Source of the DNA: Sphingomonas sp. BK580
Lineage (GTDB): Bacteria > Pseudomonadota > Alphaproteobacteria > Sphingomonadales > Sphingomonadaceae
DNA: 64,000 nt
NCBI RefSeq assembly: GCF_014194975.1
Contig: NZ_JACIAY010000003.1
Location: 62,001 to 126,000, forward strand
Direction of reading: 5' to 3'
Part shown: positions 1 through 9,876 of the stretch, one piece after another
How the letters are laid out: every line of letters starts with the position of its first letter
How positions within the stretch are numbered: the stretch's first letter is position 1
Notes under the pieces: model-generated
What the model was told of the DNA's origin: nothing
The model's input: only the letters and a program-made list of their open reading frames with translations
Database searches by the model: none
Translations under genes and position numbers: made by a program

Positions 1-2
1 CC

Positions 3-689
3 GTCGCCAAGCACGGGAACCGCGCCGCCTCCTCGAAGGCCGGCGCGGCCGACACGCTCGAGGCGCTCGGGCTCGACATGGAGCGCGCCGGCGCGCAGGC
101 GGAGGCGACGCTGCGCGACCTGGGCATCTGCTTCCTGTTCGCGGGCAACCACCACCCGGCGATGCGGCGCATCACCCCCATCCGTCGCAGGGTCGGGCGC
201 CGCACCATCTTCAACCTCATGGGCCCGCTCGCCAACCCGGCGCATGTCACGCGCCAGCTGATCGGCATCGCTCGGCCCGACTATGCCCCGATCTACGCCG
301 AGGCGCTCGAGCAGCTCGGCAGCGAGGCGGCGCTGGTCGTCGCCGGCGAGGAGGGGCTCGACGAGATCTCCGGCGCCGGCCCGACGCAGGTGGTCTCGAT
401 CGGCGCGGTGGCGCTGCCGGCGCGGATCACGCCCGAGGACGCCGGGGTCGCGCGTCACCCGACGCTCGCGATCCGCGGCGGCGACCCGGCCTATAACGCG
501 CTCGCGCTGCGCCAGTTGCTCGGCGGCGAGCGCGGCGCCTACCGCGACGCGGTGCTCGTCAACGCCGCCGCGGCGCTGGTGCTCGCCGGCCGCGACGCTT
601 CCCTCACCGACGGTGCCGCCCGCGCCGCCGAGGCGCTCGACCGCGGCGACGCGGGCGCGCTGCTCGACCGCTGGATCGCCTACGCATGA
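3..689 (+). CDS. trpD: Anthranilate phosphoribosyltransferase, 3' part
   Basis: Transfers phosphoribose from PRPP to anthranilate, the second step of tryptophan synthesis. The frame is open from base 3, so the gene starts upstream of the window and the N-terminal part is missing. The visible part begins with the conserved [12 protein letters not shown] segment, which contacts substrate, followed by [11 protein letters not shown] and the [11 protein letters not shown] segment, all typical of TrpD. The TGA stop overlaps the trpC ATG in an ATGA, indicating one translationally coupled operon. Confidence 0.96.
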   Translation, partial: VAKHGNRAASSKAGAADTLEALGLDMERAGAQAEATLRDLGICFLFAGNHHPAMRRITPIRRRVGRRTIFNLMGPLANPAHVTRQLIGIARPDYAPIYAEALEQLGSEAALVVAGEEGLDEISGAGPTQVVSIGAVALPARITPEDAGVARHPTLAIRGGDPAYNALALRQLLGGERGAYRDAVLVNAAAALVLAGRDASLTDGAARAAEALDRGDAGALLDRWIAYA

Positions 690-1471
690 CCATCCTCGCC
701 GAGATCTGCGCCGCCAAGCGCGAGGACGTGCGCGCGCGCCGTGCCGCCGTGAGCGACAGCGAGCTGGGCATTCGCGCCGCCGCTCAGACCGCCCCGCGCG
801 GCTTCCGCGCGGCGCTGGAGCGGAGCGTCGCCGCCGGGCGGCACGCGCTGATCGCCGAGATCAAGCAGGCCAGCCCCTCGAAAGGGCTGATCCGCGAGGA
901 CTTCGACCCGCCGGCGCACGCCCGCGCTTATGCCGACGGGGGCGCCTCGTGCCTCTCGGTGCTGACGGACGCGCCCTATTTCCAGGGGCACGAGGAGTAT
1001 CTGATCGCGGCGCGCGCGGCCTGCGACCTGCCGGTGCTGCGCAAGGACTTCACCGTCGACCCGTGGCAGGCGCTGGAGGCGCGCAGCATCGGCGCCGACG
1101 CGATCCTGCTGATCGTCGCCGCGCTCGACGACACGCTGCTCGCCGAGTGCGAGGCCGCCGCGATCGAGCAGGGTCTCGACGTGCTGGTCGAGGTGCACGA
1201 CGCCGCCGAGCTGGAGCGCGCGGCACGGCTGCGCTCGCGGCTGATCGGGGTCAACAACCGCGACCTGCGCACCTTCGAGGTCGACGTGCGGCGCAGCTGG
1301 GAGCTGGCCGAGCGCGCGCCTCCGGGCACATTGCTGGTCGCGGAGAGCGGGCTGAGCACGCGCGCCGATCTCGACTCGCTCGCAGGCCGCGGCGTCCACT
1401 GCTTCCTGATCGGCGAGGCGCTGATGCGCCAAACCGACGTGGCCGCGGCGACCCGCGCCTTGGTCGGCTGA
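686..1471 (+). CDS. trpC: Indole-3-glycerol phosphate synthase
   Basis: Closes the indole ring from CdRP in tryptophan synthesis. At 261 residues it has the normal length of a monofunctional TrpC, not fused to TrpF. The TIM-barrel signatures are present: [12 protein letters not shown] with the active-site lysines, [28 protein letters not shown] and [10 protein letters not shown]. It starts inside the trpD stop and is followed after one base by moaC, so tryptophan and molybdenum-cofactor genes probably share a transcript here. Confidence 0.97.
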   Translation: MTILAEICAAKREDVRARRAAVSDSELGIRAAAQTAPRGFRAALERSVAAGRHALIAEIKQASPSKGLIREDFDPPAHARAYADGGASCLSVLTDAPYFQGHEEYLIAARAACDLPVLRKDFTVDPWQALEARSIGADAILLIVAALDDTLLAECEAAAIEQGLDVLVEVHDAAELERAARLRSRLIGVNNRDLRTFEVDVRRSWELAERAPPGTLLVAESGLSTRADLDSLAGRGVHCFLIGEALMRQTDVAAATRALVG

Positions 1472-1472
1472 G

Positions 1473-1940
1473 ATGGCCGGGCTCACCCACCTCGACGACG
1501 CCGGTGCCGCGCACATGGTTGACGTCGGCAGCAAGCAGGTGACGCGGCGCGAGGCGGTGGCGACCGGGCGGATCGACATGACGCCGGACGCGGCCGCGGC
1601 GATCCGTGACGGCGCGGTCGTCAAGGGCGACGTGCTCGCGGTCGCGCGCGTCGCCGGAATCATGGCGGCCAAGCGCACCAGCGAGCTCGTCCCGCTCTGC
1701 CACCCGCTGCCGCTCAGCCGCGTCGCGCTCGATCTCACGGTCGACCACGCCGGCGTCACCGCGACCGCGACCGTCGCGACCGACGGCAAAACCGGGGTGG
1801 AGATGGAGGCGCTCACCGCGGTGTCGGTCGCGCTGCTCACCGTCTACGACATGGCCAAGGCGATCGACAAAGCCATGCTGATCGGCGGCGTGCGCCTGCT
1901 CGCCAAGCGCGGCGGCCGCTCGGGCGACTGGCGCGCCTGA
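1473..1940 (+). CDS. moaC: Cyclic pyranopterin monophosphate synthase MoaC
   Basis: Converts the MoaA product to cyclic pyranopterin monophosphate, the first stable intermediate of molybdenum cofactor. The 155-residue length is standard. Family motifs are seen: [13 protein letters not shown] near residue 70 and [22 protein letters not shown] near residue 108, followed by the catalytic AIDK. It lies one base after trpC, and its stop shares the A of TGATG with the moeA start. Confidence 0.97.
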   Translation: MAGLTHLDDAGAAHMVDVGSKQVTRREAVATGRIDMTPDAAAAIRDGAVVKGDVLAVARVAGIMAAKRTSELVPLCHPLPLSRVALDLTVDHAGVTATATVATDGKTGVEMEALTAVSVALLTVYDMAKAIDKAMLIGGVRLLAKRGGRSGDWRA

Positions 1941-3133
1941 TGGCGCCGCCGCCGTCTTCCACGCTGCTGGCAGTCGCGGAGGCGCAGGCACGCGTACTCG
2001 CGCTCGGCACGCCGGTCGAAGCGGTGGAGGTGCCGCTCGCCGACGCGCTCGGACGATGGGCCGCGGCGCCGGTGGTGGCGCGGCGCACGCAGCCGGCCCG
2101 AGACGTCTCGGCGATGGACGGCTATGCGCTCCGCTACGCTGACCTGCCCGGCCCCTTGCGCGTCGTCGGCGAGAGCGCGGCGGGCGCACCCTTCGTGGGC
2201 GAGCTCGCGCCGCGCGAGGCGGCGCGGATCTTCACGGGCGCGGTGATGCCCGCGGGCAGCGATACGGTGCTCGTTCAGGAGGAGGCGCGGCGCGACGGCG
2301 ACCGCGTCGAGCTCGCGGGTGACGGCCCGGCACACCGGGGACGCAACGTGCGCGCGCGCGGGCTCGACTTCGCCGAGCGCGACGTGCTCGTCGCGCGCGG
2401 CGAGCGTTTCACCCCCGCCCGGCTCGCCGTGGCGGCGACCGGAGGGGTGAGCCGCGTCATAGTCGCTCGCCCGGTGCGCGTCGCACTCGTCGCGACCGGC
2501 GACGAACTGGTCGAGCCCGGGACGCCGGGCGAGGCGCTGCCCGAGTCCAACCGGCTGCTGCTGCGCGCGCTGCTCGCCGACACCGGCGCGGAGATCGTCG
2601 ATCTCGGCATCCTGCCGGATCGCCTCGACGCGCTTACCCGGGCCTTCGCCGCGGTCGACGCCGACGTGCTCGTCACCACCGGCGGCGCGTCGGTCGGCGA
2701 CCGTGACCTGGTACGGCCGGCGCTGGAGGCGGCGGGGATAACGCTCGATTTCTGGCGCATCGCGCTGCGCCCGGGCAAGCCGATGCTGGCGGGGCGACGC
2801 GGCGGCCTGACCGTCGTCGGACTGCCGGGCAACCCGGTCTCGGCCTTCGTCACCGCGCTGCTCTTCGTCCGCCCGCTGGTGGCGCATCTCGCTGGGGCCG
2901 CGGACCCGTTCCCCGCGCCGACGAGCGCGATCCTCGGCGAAGACCTTGCCGCCAACGGCGAGCGCAGCGACTATCTGCGCGCCGAGCTGCGCGACGGTCG
3001 GGCCTATGCCTCGACGATCCAGGACAGCTCGATGCTGCGCACCCTGGCGCGCTCGACCTGCCTGATCGTGCGGCCGCCGCACGCTCCGGCGGCGCGCGCG
3101 GGCGACTCGGCGGAAATCCTCGTCATCGCTTGA
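1940..3133 (+). CDS. moeA: Molybdopterin molybdenumtransferase MoeA
   Basis: Inserts molybdate into adenylylated molybdopterin, the last step of cofactor synthesis. At 397 residues it is full length. The sequence shows SAMDGYALR, IFTGAVMPAGSDTVLVQEEA, VALVATGDELVEPG, TTGGASVGDRD, LRPGKPMLAG and the VGLPGNPVSAF loop, covering all MoeA domains. It overlaps moaC by one base. The next gene, lexA, follows after a gap of about 57 bases that carries the SOS operator. The moaD and moaE genes are found separately near 46 kb. Confidence 0.97.
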   Translation: MAPPPSSTLLAVAEAQARVLALGTPVEAVEVPLADALGRWAAAPVVARRTQPARDVSAMDGYALRYADLPGPLRVVGESAAGAPFVGELAPREAARIFTGAVMPAGSDTVLVQEEARRDGDRVELAGDGPAHRGRNVRARGLDFAERDVLVARGERFTPARLAVAATGGVSRVIVARPVRVALVATGDELVEPGTPGEALPESNRLLLRALLADTGAEIVDLGILPDRLDALTRAFAAVDADVLVTTGGASVGDRDLVRPALEAAGITLDFWRIALRPGKPMLAGRRGGLTVVGLPGNPVSAFVTALLFVRPLVAHLAGAADPFPAPTSAILGEDLAANGERSDYLRAELRDGRAYASTIQDSSMLRTLARSTCLIVRPPHAPAARAGDSAEILVIA

Positions 3134-3146
3134 CGAGGCCTGTCGT

Positions 3147-3172
3147 GTTCCATAAAGGTTCCGCATCCGTTC
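3147..3172 (+). promoter_or_regulatory. Triple LexA (SOS) operator upstream of lexA
   Basis: GTTC occurs at 3147-3150, 3158-3161 and 3169-3172, each pair separated by exactly 7 bases. This gives two overlapping copies of GTTC-N7-GTTC, the known alphaproteobacterial LexA box. It ends 18 bases before the lexA ATG. Autoregulation of lexA is the obvious role. The second overlapping copy is unusual. Confidence 0.88.
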
Positions 3173-3190
3173 GCGAATGGGAGTGTGGAC

Positions 3191-3856
3191 ATGCTGACGC
3201 GCAAACAGCACGAGCTGATCTGCTTCATCGAGGATCGGCTCGCCGAGAGCGGCGTGTCGCCCTCGTTCGAGGAGATGAAGGACGCACTCGAGCTGAAGAG
3301 CAAGTCGGGTGTCCACCGGCTGATCAGCGCGCTCGAGGAGCGCGGCTATCTCCGCCGCTTGCCCAATCGCGCGCGCGCGCTGGAGGTACTCAAGGCGCCC
3401 GAGCGCGGCGAACCCAAGCGCGCCGCCGCACCGGCCAAGCGCGCCGCGGCCGTGCCGGCGGTACCGGCCAACGATATCGTCGAGATCCCGCTGCACGGGC
3501 GTATCGCCGCCGGCGTGCCGATCGAGGCGTTCGAGGGCGCGACCACCCTCCCCGTTCCCGCCGCCCTGCTCGGCAGCGGCGAGCACTTCGCGCTTGAGGT
3601 GGCGGGTGACTCGATGGTCGATGCCGCCATCCTCGATGGCGACTATGCGCTGATCCGCCGTCAGGAGGTGGCGCGCGACGGCGAGATCGTGGTGGCGCTG
3701 ATCGACGAGAGCGAGGCGACGCTCAAGTATTTTCGTCGCGAGGGCGCGATGATCCGGCTCGACCCGGCGAACCGCTCCTACGACCCGCAGCGCTACGCGC
3801 CGACCCAGGTTCGTGTTCAGGGCAAGCTGGCGGGCATCCTGCGCCGCTACGACTGA
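3191..3856 (+). CDS. lexA: LexA repressor
   Basis: Represses the SOS regulon and self-cleaves when RecA is activated. I choose the ATG at 3191 (221 residues, [10 protein letters not shown]), matching the family N-terminus; an in-frame GTG at 3185 is possible. A winged helix spans about residues 1-65, followed by an Ala/Pro/Lys linker. The cleavage bond lies in RIAAGVP (Ala107-Gly108). The catalytic dyad is Ser141 in GDSMVD and Lys179 in ATLKYF. Gene order after moeA is common in sphingomonads. Confidence 0.97.
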   Translation: MLTRKQHELICFIEDRLAESGVSPSFEEMKDALELKSKSGVHRLISALEERGYLRRLPNRARALEVLKAPERGEPKRAAAPAKRAAAVPAVPANDIVEIPLHGRIAAGVPIEAFEGATTLPVPAALLGSGEHFALEVAGDSMVDAAILDGDYALIRRQEVARDGEIVVALIDESEATLKYFRREGAMIRLDPANRSYDPQRYAPTQVRVQGKLAGILRRYD

Positions 3857-3866
3857 GCGTTCGGCG

Positions 3867-3890
3867 GCTTCCCAGGCGCTACGGGGAAGC
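3867..3890 (+). terminator. Hairpin after lexA
   Basis: GCTTCCC at 3867-3873 pairs with GGGAAGC at 3884-3890, with a 10-base loop, starting 10 bases after the lexA stop. No T-tract follows, so it may only be a transcript-end hairpin between the convergent lexA and comEC genes. Confidence 0.4.
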
Positions 3891-3939
3891 GGCGGGTCGC
3901 TCGCGCTTCCTCGCAGGCCGCCTCGCGCCCGTGCCGACG

Positions 3940-6171
3940 TCAGCGGGCGCTCGGCGGATCGCGCCGTTCGCCAGCGCATGGCGGGGCCCAGGCACGCGCG
4001 CGACAGCGTTCGTGGGGCCGGACACCGACGCGCGCGGGAGCCTGCGGCGATGTTCCCTCTGCGGTGACCCACGGATGCTCGTCCCGCTCGCTCCGTACCG
4101 CCACTACGCGCTCGTTCGCGAAGGTGATCGCCACGCCGCCGGTGCGTGCCAGGGCAGTGCGGTCGAGCGTGAGCCAGCGCGCGCGGCAGCGGCGTGGCAG
4201 GCGGCGCTCGCTCACCACCACGTCGGCCGCGTTGCAGAGTCTCGTTAGCCGAGCAGCCGGCACCGTGTAGCCGCTTCGGGTTGCCAGCACACGCCGCCAC
4301 CGCCCGGCGACGCGACGCTGCCACCAGCAGAGATCGCGATTGCAGCGCGCCTCGTTCGACTCGCTGAGCAGCCCCGGCACGCCGTCGATCCCGCCGTTCT
4401 GCGCCAGAGCGTCGCGGACATAGCCGCCCGCGCGATCACGCAGCAGCGCCAGCCCGCCGTCCGCCTGCCGCACCGCGAGGTGGCGCCCGTCCCCGGTGAC
4501 GAGCAGGTCGGGCGCGGGCGTGGCCAGCGTCCATGCCGCGCCGATCGCGATCGGCGCCAGCCCGAGATAGCGCCACCGCGTCCGCCACAGGGTCAGCCAG
4601 ATCCCACCCGCCACCATCGTCGCGAACGCGCCGAGCGGCATGGCCGGGATCGCCCGTACCGCGCCGGGCAGCGCGGCGACGGTGTGCGCGATCCACAGCA
4701 GCGACGCGATCGCGCGTCCGGCGACCCACCAGGCCGGCGCCCCCCAGCCGAGCGCGTCGAGCAGCAACGCGACCGCCACCGCGGGCATGATCGCGAAGGT
4801 GGTGAGCGGGATCGCGACGATGTTGGCGATCGCGCCGTACGCACCGGCCTGGTGAAAATAGAAGACCGCGATCGGCATCAGCGCGAGTTCGACCACCGCG
4901 CCGGTCACCAGCAGCGACGCCGCCTCGCGCAGCCATTTGCGCGGCCAGGGCTCGTCGCGCGCCAGCAGCGCGGCACGGACCCGGGGATGCTCGTGCAGCG
5001 CGACGATCGCGGCGACCGCGGCGAAGGAGAGCTGGAAGCTCGGCCCCACCACCGCCTCGGGCCAGGCGAGCAGCACCACCAGCGCGCCCATCGCTACCAG
5101 CCGGAGCGTCAGCGCCTCGCGCCCGAGCGCCAAGGCAGCGAGCACCATCAGCGCGGCCACGCAGCTGCGGATCGTCGGCACCTGCGAGCCGGTCAGCCAG
5201 GTGTACCCGATCGCGGCGACCGCTCCCGCCCCTGCCGCGACGAGCGGGAGCAGGCCGGTGAGCGCGAGCCGCCGCGACAGCGCCAGGAGGCGCAGCACCG
5301 CGGCCATCACGATCCCCACCGTCGCCGTGATATGCAGCCCGCTCACCGAGAGCAGGTGCGCCAGCCCGGCGCGACGCATCGCGAGCGAGTCGCCCTCGGC
5401 GATCGCGCCCATGTCGCCCGTGACCAGCGCCGCCGCGATCCCGCCGGCGCTGCCCGCGAGCGCGGCTGTGATATGCGCCGTGAGCCGGTCGCGCACGCCC
5501 GGCGCGCCGACCCCCCGCAGCGCGACGGGCGTGTAGCCGCGCCCGCTCGCGCCGACGCCGTCGAACCAGGCGGCGCGTGCCGCGTCATAGGCGCCGGGCA
5601 CTGCCGGCGATGCGGGAGGCATCAGCCGCGCCCGCACCGTCATCGCCGCGCCCGTGCCCAGCGTCGCCGGCACGGCGCGTTGCGGCAGGCTGACACGCAA
5701 GCGGAGCGGCGCACGATGCGGCGACCGTTCCCAGTGCAGCGTCCCCAGTGTCACCCGCACCAGCCCGCGCGCGGGCAAGGGCTCGACCTTCTCCACCGTG
5801 CCAGCGAAGCGAACCACCGCGGGGCGGTCGAGCGCCGGCGTGGCGACTCGTCGCGCGCGCGTCCACGCCAGCGTGGTCCCTGTCGCGACCGCGAGCCCCA
5901 GCATCGCCGCGAACGGTGCCGCCCGGCCGCCGCGCCAGCTCGCCGCCGCGCTCGAGGCGATGCCGAGGGCGACCAGGATCAGCGCGACCCACTCGCGGCG
6001 TTCTGGCAACACGAACCACAGCGCCGCGCCCGCCCCCAGCGCCACCGGCAGCCAGAGGAATAGTTGGTCGCGCTCCGCTTCCAGCCAACGTTCCAAAGCG
6101 TTGCCCGCGCAGGACGCGATTTGATGCGGGAGAGAGGCTTTGCTAGGGGCGAGCGCGGCCGATCGAGCCAT
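3940..6171 (-). CDS. comEC: ComEC/Rec2-family DNA uptake channel protein
   Basis: Predicted inner-membrane channel for single-stranded DNA in natural transformation. The ATG at 6171 (743 residues) starts [11 protein letters not shown]; an upstream in-frame start at 6210 would overlap gltX. An N-terminal DUF4131-like region is followed by the multi-helix Competence domain ([30 protein letters not shown]). The C-terminal 200 residues keep the GDGRHLAVR and LATRSG segments but lack the HxHxDH motif of the usual metallo-beta-lactamase domain. It is convergent with lexA and divergent from gltX with only 29 bases between starts. The rest of the competence machinery is not in the window, apart from a prepilin peptidase at 52.5 kb. 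Confidence 0.9.
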   Translation of the reverse strand: MARSAALAPSKASLPHQIASCAGNALERWLEAERDQLFLWLPVALGAGAALWFVLPERREWVALILVALGIASSAAASWRGGRAAPFAAMLGLAVATGTTLAWTRARRVATPALDRPAVVRFAGTVEKVEPLPARGLVRVTLGTLHWERSPHRAPLRLRVSLPQRAVPATLGTGAAMTVRARLMPPASPAVPGAYDAARAAWFDGVGASGRGYTPVALRGVGAPGVRDRLTAHITAALAGSAGGIAAALVTGDMGAIAEGDSLAMRRAGLAHLLSVSGLHITATVGIVMAAVLRLLALSRRLALTGLLPLVAAGAGAVAAIGYTWLTGSQVPTIRSCVAALMVLAALALGREALTLRLVAMGALVVLLAWPEAVVGPSFQLSFAAVAAIVALHEHPRVRAALLARDEPWPRKWLREAASLLVTGAVVELALMPIAVFYFHQAGAYGAIANIVAIPLTTFAIMPAVAVALLLDALGWGAPAWWVAGRAIASLLWIAHTVAALPGAVRAIPAMPLGAFATMVAGGIWLTLWRTRWRYLGLAPIAIGAAWTLATPAPDLLVTGDGRHLAVRQADGGLALLRDRAGGYVRDALAQNGGIDGVPGLLSESNEARCNRDLCWWQRRVAGRWRRVLATRSGYTVPAARLTRLCNAADVVVSERRLPRRCRARWLTLDRTALARTGGVAITFANERVVAVRSERDEHPWVTAEGTSPQAPARVGVRPHERCRARAWAPPCAGERRDPPSAR

Positions 6172-6200
6172 CCGACCATCCAGCCTGGGAGCACGCGCGC

Positions 6201-7625
6201 TTGAGCGCAACCGAGATCAATGAGCGCGCCGTCGTCACGCGCTTCGCCCCGTCACCGACCGGGTTCCTTCACCTGGGCGGCGCGCGCACCGCGTTGTTCA
6301 ACCTTCTCTTCGCGCGCCACCACGGCGGCACCTTCCGTCTCCGGATCGAGGATACCGACCGCGCGCGCTCGACCCAGCCGGCGATCGAGGCCATCCTGAA
6401 CGGCATGCGCTGGCTCGGCCTGGATTGGGACGGGGAGGAAGTCTATCAGTTCGCCCGCGCCGACCGTCACGCCGCGGTCGCGCACCGGATGATCGAGGCC
6501 GGCCACGCTTATCGCTGCTACCTCACCAGCGAGGAGCTGGACGCGATGCGCGCCGCGGCGCAGGCGGCCAAGCAGCCGCTGCGCATCCGCTCGCCGTGGC
6601 GCGATCGCACCGATTGGCCCGCCGACCAGTCCTATGTCGTCCGGCTGCGCGCACCGACGGAGGGCGCGACGACGATCCATGACCGGGTTCAGGGCGAGGT
6701 CACCGTCCAGAACGCGGAGCTCGACGACCTCGTCCTGCTGCGCTCGGACGGTACGCCGACCTATATGCTCGCGGTCGTCGTGGACGATCACGACATGGGG
6801 GTCACCCACGTGATCCGCGGCGACGACCATCTCAACAACGCCTTCCGCCAGCTGCCGATCTATCGTGCGATGGACGCGATCGAGGGGGGATGGCCCGACC
6901 CGGTCTACGCGCACATCCCGCTGATCCACGGCAGCGACGGCGCCAAGCTCTCCAAGCGTCACGGCGCGGTCGGGATCGAGGCCTATCGCGACGAGATGGG
7001 CATCCTGCCGGAGGCGCTCGACAACTACCTGCTGCGACTCGGCTGGGGCCACGGCGACGAGGAGATCATCGCGCGCGAGGACGCGGTGCGCTGGTTCGAC
7101 CTCGACGCCGTGGGCAAGTCGCCGAGCCGCTTCGATCTCAAGAAACTCGAGCATCTCAACGGTCATTATATCCGCGCCAGCGACGACTCGCGGCTCGCCG
7201 ACCTGGTCGCCGAGAAGCTGGGCCTCGACCGCGACGACACGCGCCGCGCCGTACTCGCCGCGGCGATGCCCGCGCTCAAGCCTCGCGCCGCCAACCTCAA
7301 CGAGCTCGCCGACGGTACCGCGTTTCTGTTCGCAACGCGTCCGCTGGTGATCGATACCGAGGCCGCACCGCTGCTGGCGGGCGAGGCTCCGGCGCTGCTG
7401 GCGCGCCTGCACGCCGCGCTTGACGCGGTGCACAACTGGGATACGGAGACCATCGAAGCCGCGGTGCGGCAGGTGGCCGACGCGGCCGGGGTCAAGCTGG
7501 GGCAGGTCGCCCAGCCGCTCCGCGCCGCGCTCACCGGGCGCAGGACCTCGCCCGGCATCTTCGACGTACTCGTCCTTCTAGGGCGCGACGAGAGCCTGGC
7601 TCGGATCGCGGACCACCAAGCCTGA
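6201..7625 (+). CDS. gltX: Glutamyl-tRNA synthetase
   Basis: Charges tRNA-Glu (possibly also tRNA-Gln in organisms using the amidotransferase route). It has 474 residues, class I. The HIGH equivalent is FLHLGGART and the KMSKS equivalent is KLSKRHG. The start is a TTG at 6201, preceded by GGGAG at about 6187. No in-frame ATG lies before the conserved [11 protein letters not shown], so the TTG appears genuine. It shares a 29-base divergent start region with comEC. Confidence 0.96.
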   Translation: MSATEINERAVVTRFAPSPTGFLHLGGARTALFNLLFARHHGGTFRLRIEDTDRARSTQPAIEAILNGMRWLGLDWDGEEVYQFARADRHAAVAHRMIEAGHAYRCYLTSEELDAMRAAAQAAKQPLRIRSPWRDRTDWPADQSYVVRLRAPTEGATTIHDRVQGEVTVQNAELDDLVLLRSDGTPTYMLAVVVDDHDMGVTHVIRGDDHLNNAFRQLPIYRAMDAIEGGWPDPVYAHIPLIHGSDGAKLSKRHGAVGIEAYRDEMGILPEALDNYLLRLGWGHGDEEIIAREDAVRWFDLDAVGKSPSRFDLKKLEHLNGHYIRASDDSRLADLVAEKLGLDRDDTRRAVLAAAMPALKPRAANLNELADGTAFLFATRPLVIDTEAAPLLAGEAPALLARLHAALDAVHNWDTETIEAAVRQVADAAGVKLGQVAQPLRAALTGRRTSPGIFDVLVLLGRDESLARIADHQA

Positions 7626-7638
7626 CAGGAGATCATCC

Positions 7639-8922
7639 ATGACCGAAGCAGCCCAGTTCGCCCTGTCGGGCAAGGAGCTCGAATATCCGGTGCTGTCGGG
7701 CTCGGTCGGCCCCGACGTGGTCGACATCCGCAAGCTCTACGCCCAGACCGGCGCCTTCACCTACGATCCCGGCTTCACCTCGACCGCCTCGTGCCAGTCC
7801 AAGCTGACCTATATCGACGGTGATCAGGGCATCCTGCTCCACCGCGGCTATCCGATCGGCGAGTTGGCCGAGCAGTCGAGCTTCATGGAAGTCTGCTACC
7901 TGCTGCTCAACGGCGAGCTGCCGGACCAGGGCGAGCTCGACCATTTCACCCATACGATCACGCGCCACACCATGGTGCACGAGCAGCTCGCGCAGTTCTT
8001 CCGCGGCTTCCGCCGCGACGCGCACCCGATGGCGATCATGTGCGGCGTCGTCGGCGCGCTCAGCGCCTTCTACCACGACTCCACCGACATCCACGATCCG
8101 CAGCAGCGCATGATCGCGTCGCACCGGCTGATCGCCAAGATGCCGACGATCGCGGCGATGGCCTATAAGTACAGCGTCGGCCAGCCCTTCCTCTACCCCG
8201 ACAATTCGCTGAGCTACACGGGCAACTTCCTGAGGATGACGTTCGGCGTGCCGGCCGAGCCTTACGAGGTGAACCCCGCGGTCGAGCGCGCGATGGACCG
8301 GATCTTCATCCTGCATGCCGACCACGAGCAGAATGCCTCCACTTCGACGGTGCGGCTCGCCGGTTCGTCGGGTGCCAACCCGTTCGCCTGCATCGCGGCG
8401 GGCATCGCCTGCCTCTGGGGTCCCGCGCACGGCGGCGCCAACGAGGCCGCGCTCAACATGCTGCACGAGATCGGCACGCCCGAGCGCATCCCCGAGTTCA
8501 TCGCTCGCGCCAAGGACAAGAACGACCCGTTTCGCCTGATGGGCTTCGGCCACCGCGTCTACAAGAACTACGACCCGCGCGCGACGGTGATGCAGAAGAC
8601 CGTGCGCGAGGTCTTCGCGGCGCTCAACGTGCAGGATCCGCTGTTCGAGACCGCGCTGCGGCTCGAGGAGCTGGCGCTCAGCGACGATTACTTCATCGAG
8701 AAGAAGCTCTTCCCGAACGTCGACTTCTACTCGGGCGTGATCCTGTCGGCGATCGGCTTCCCGACCAGCATGTTCACCGTGCTGTTCGCGCTGGCGCGCA
8801 CGGTCGGCTGGGTGGCGCAGTGGAACGAGATGATCACCGACCCCGACCAGAAGATCGGCCGCCCGCGCCAGCTCTACACCGGGCCGACCGAGCGCAGCTA
8901 CGTCCCGCTGGGGCAGCGCTGA
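7639..8922 (+). CDS. gltA: Citrate synthase
   Basis: Condenses acetyl-CoA and oxaloacetate to start the TCA cycle. At 427 residues it is the Gram-negative hexameric type. Active-site regions: [19 protein letters not shown] and [10 protein letters not shown] with catalytic His, [15 protein letters not shown] with the second His, and FPNVDFYSG with the catalytic Asp. It has an AGGAG ribosome binding site 8 bases before the ATG and lies 13 bases after gltX, so it is probably co-transcribed. Confidence 0.97.
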   Translation: MTEAAQFALSGKELEYPVLSGSVGPDVVDIRKLYAQTGAFTYDPGFTSTASCQSKLTYIDGDQGILLHRGYPIGELAEQSSFMEVCYLLLNGELPDQGELDHFTHTITRHTMVHEQLAQFFRGFRRDAHPMAIMCGVVGALSAFYHDSTDIHDPQQRMIASHRLIAKMPTIAAMAYKYSVGQPFLYPDNSLSYTGNFLRMTFGVPAEPYEVNPAVERAMDRIFILHADHEQNASTSTVRLAGSSGANPFACIAAGIACLWGPAHGGANEAALNMLHEIGTPERIPEFIARAKDKNDPFRLMGFGHRVYKNYDPRATVMQKTVREVFAALNVQDPLFETALRLEELALSDDYFIEKKLFPNVDFYSGVILSAIGFPTSMFTVLFALARTVGWVAQWNEMITDPDQKIGRPRQLYTGPTERSYVPLGQR

Positions 8923-8926
8923 GCCG

Positions 8927-9124
8927 ATGCGGGTCCGACCGATCCTGATCGTGCTCGGCGTCGCGATGGCGCTGATGGGTGCGCTCTGGATCGGTCAGGG
9001 GCTGGGCTACGTCCACTGGCCGCGATCGAGTTTCATGCTCGATCAGCGGGTCTGGGCCGATTACGGCAGCGCGCTCGCGGTCGCCGGGCTGTTGTTGATC
9101 CTGCTGGCACGCCGACTGCGCTAA
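8927..9124 (+). CDS. Small two-helix membrane protein, unknown function
   Basis: This 65-residue protein starts 4 bases after the gltA stop. It has hydrophobic segments at about residues 5-24 and 46-61, joined by a short loop (GYVHWPRSSFMLDQRVWADYG). The C-terminus is RRLR, suggesting both ends are cytoplasmic. Its tight spacing to gltA suggests shared transcription. No named function is recognised. Confidence 0.75.
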   Translation: MRVRPILIVLGVAMALMGALWIGQGLGYVHWPRSSFMLDQRVWADYGSALAVAGLLLILLARRLR

Positions 9125-9843
9125 CCCCTCGGCCGCTGTCAGGGAGCGGTCACCTCGCGCAGACGCGCGCGGCACAACACCTCGAGCGGCCGTCAGGGTC
9201 GTCGTCGCGACCTCGCTGGCGAGAGCGCCGCAAGGACGATGATGCGCGCGGTCGGCGTGCTCGGCCCCACCTAATGTCCGCCGGGTCGCCACCTCCAGCG
9301 ATGAGGCACCTCTCCTCCGCGCTCGCGCCCGTGTCGGTGTTCCGCGACCCCGACGCTCTCGCCGCGATCGATCCCGTGGTGAACGCGCCGACGCTGGTGT
9401 TTGAGGACCAGACGCAGCTGGTCGCTCCGACGCTGATCCCGGCGTGTGCGGGGCGCCTCACCCCCTCGCCGAGCGTCACCTCGGGCCCCGGCGATGAGCG
9501 ACGATGTGACGGCGCGGCGGGTGATCGGCGTGACGTTGCCCGCCTGCGAGAAGCCCATGCAGATCGCCGATGAGCGTCGCCTCCGTCCAGTCGAGTGGCA
9601 GCGCCAGCCTTCGTTCGAGCGCCTTCAGGCGCCGCTGATCGCGGCCTACACCCTGCTCGACTTCTGCTCGGTCTGAAAAAACGAATGGCTCGCCGAGCGC
9701 CGACCGTCTCGGGCCGACATACCGCGGCGATCGCCCGGCGATGGAAGAGAGATCGTGCCCCGCATCGTCACGCCGCGGCGCGCCCGCGCGGGCGGCACGG
9801 CCGCTGCGCGCCGCCGCGCTGCCCGCCTTCGTCGCGCATCCGG
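9125..9843. other. Non-coding gap, no recognisable feature
   Basis: About 720 bases between the small membrane gene and the L,D-transpeptidase. Short frames exist on both strands but none shows a family motif, a good ribosome binding site or normal amino-acid composition. I see no tRNA, terminator with a T-run, or mobile-element end. It may hold decayed coding sequence. Confidence 0.5.
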
Positions 9844-9876
9844 GCTGAGGCGCCTCCCGCCGACCGGCGCCTCAGC
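9844..9876 (-). terminator. Perfect 11-bp hairpin spanning the L,D-transpeptidase stop codon
   Basis: GCTGAGGCGCC at 9844-9854 and its exact complement GGCGCCTCAGC at 9866-9876 flank an 11-base loop. The stop codon (9872-9874) lies inside one arm. No T-tract follows. It could act as a terminator or 3'-end stabiliser. Confidence 0.5.

Noticed and set aside
1844-4324. An 826-codon open frame on the minus strand across moaC, moeA and lexA
   Set aside because: It mirrors well-supported genes, is rich in Arg/Ala/His and has no family motifs. Long antisense frames are expected at this GC content.
4480-6063. A 527-codon plus-strand frame opposite comEC
   Set aside because: Low-complexity Arg/Pro/Gln-rich shadow of comEC.
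9274-9573. A 99-codon plus-strand frame as a possible gene
   Set aside because: No ribosome binding site, no homology that I recognise and an irregular composition; listed only within the non-coding gap.
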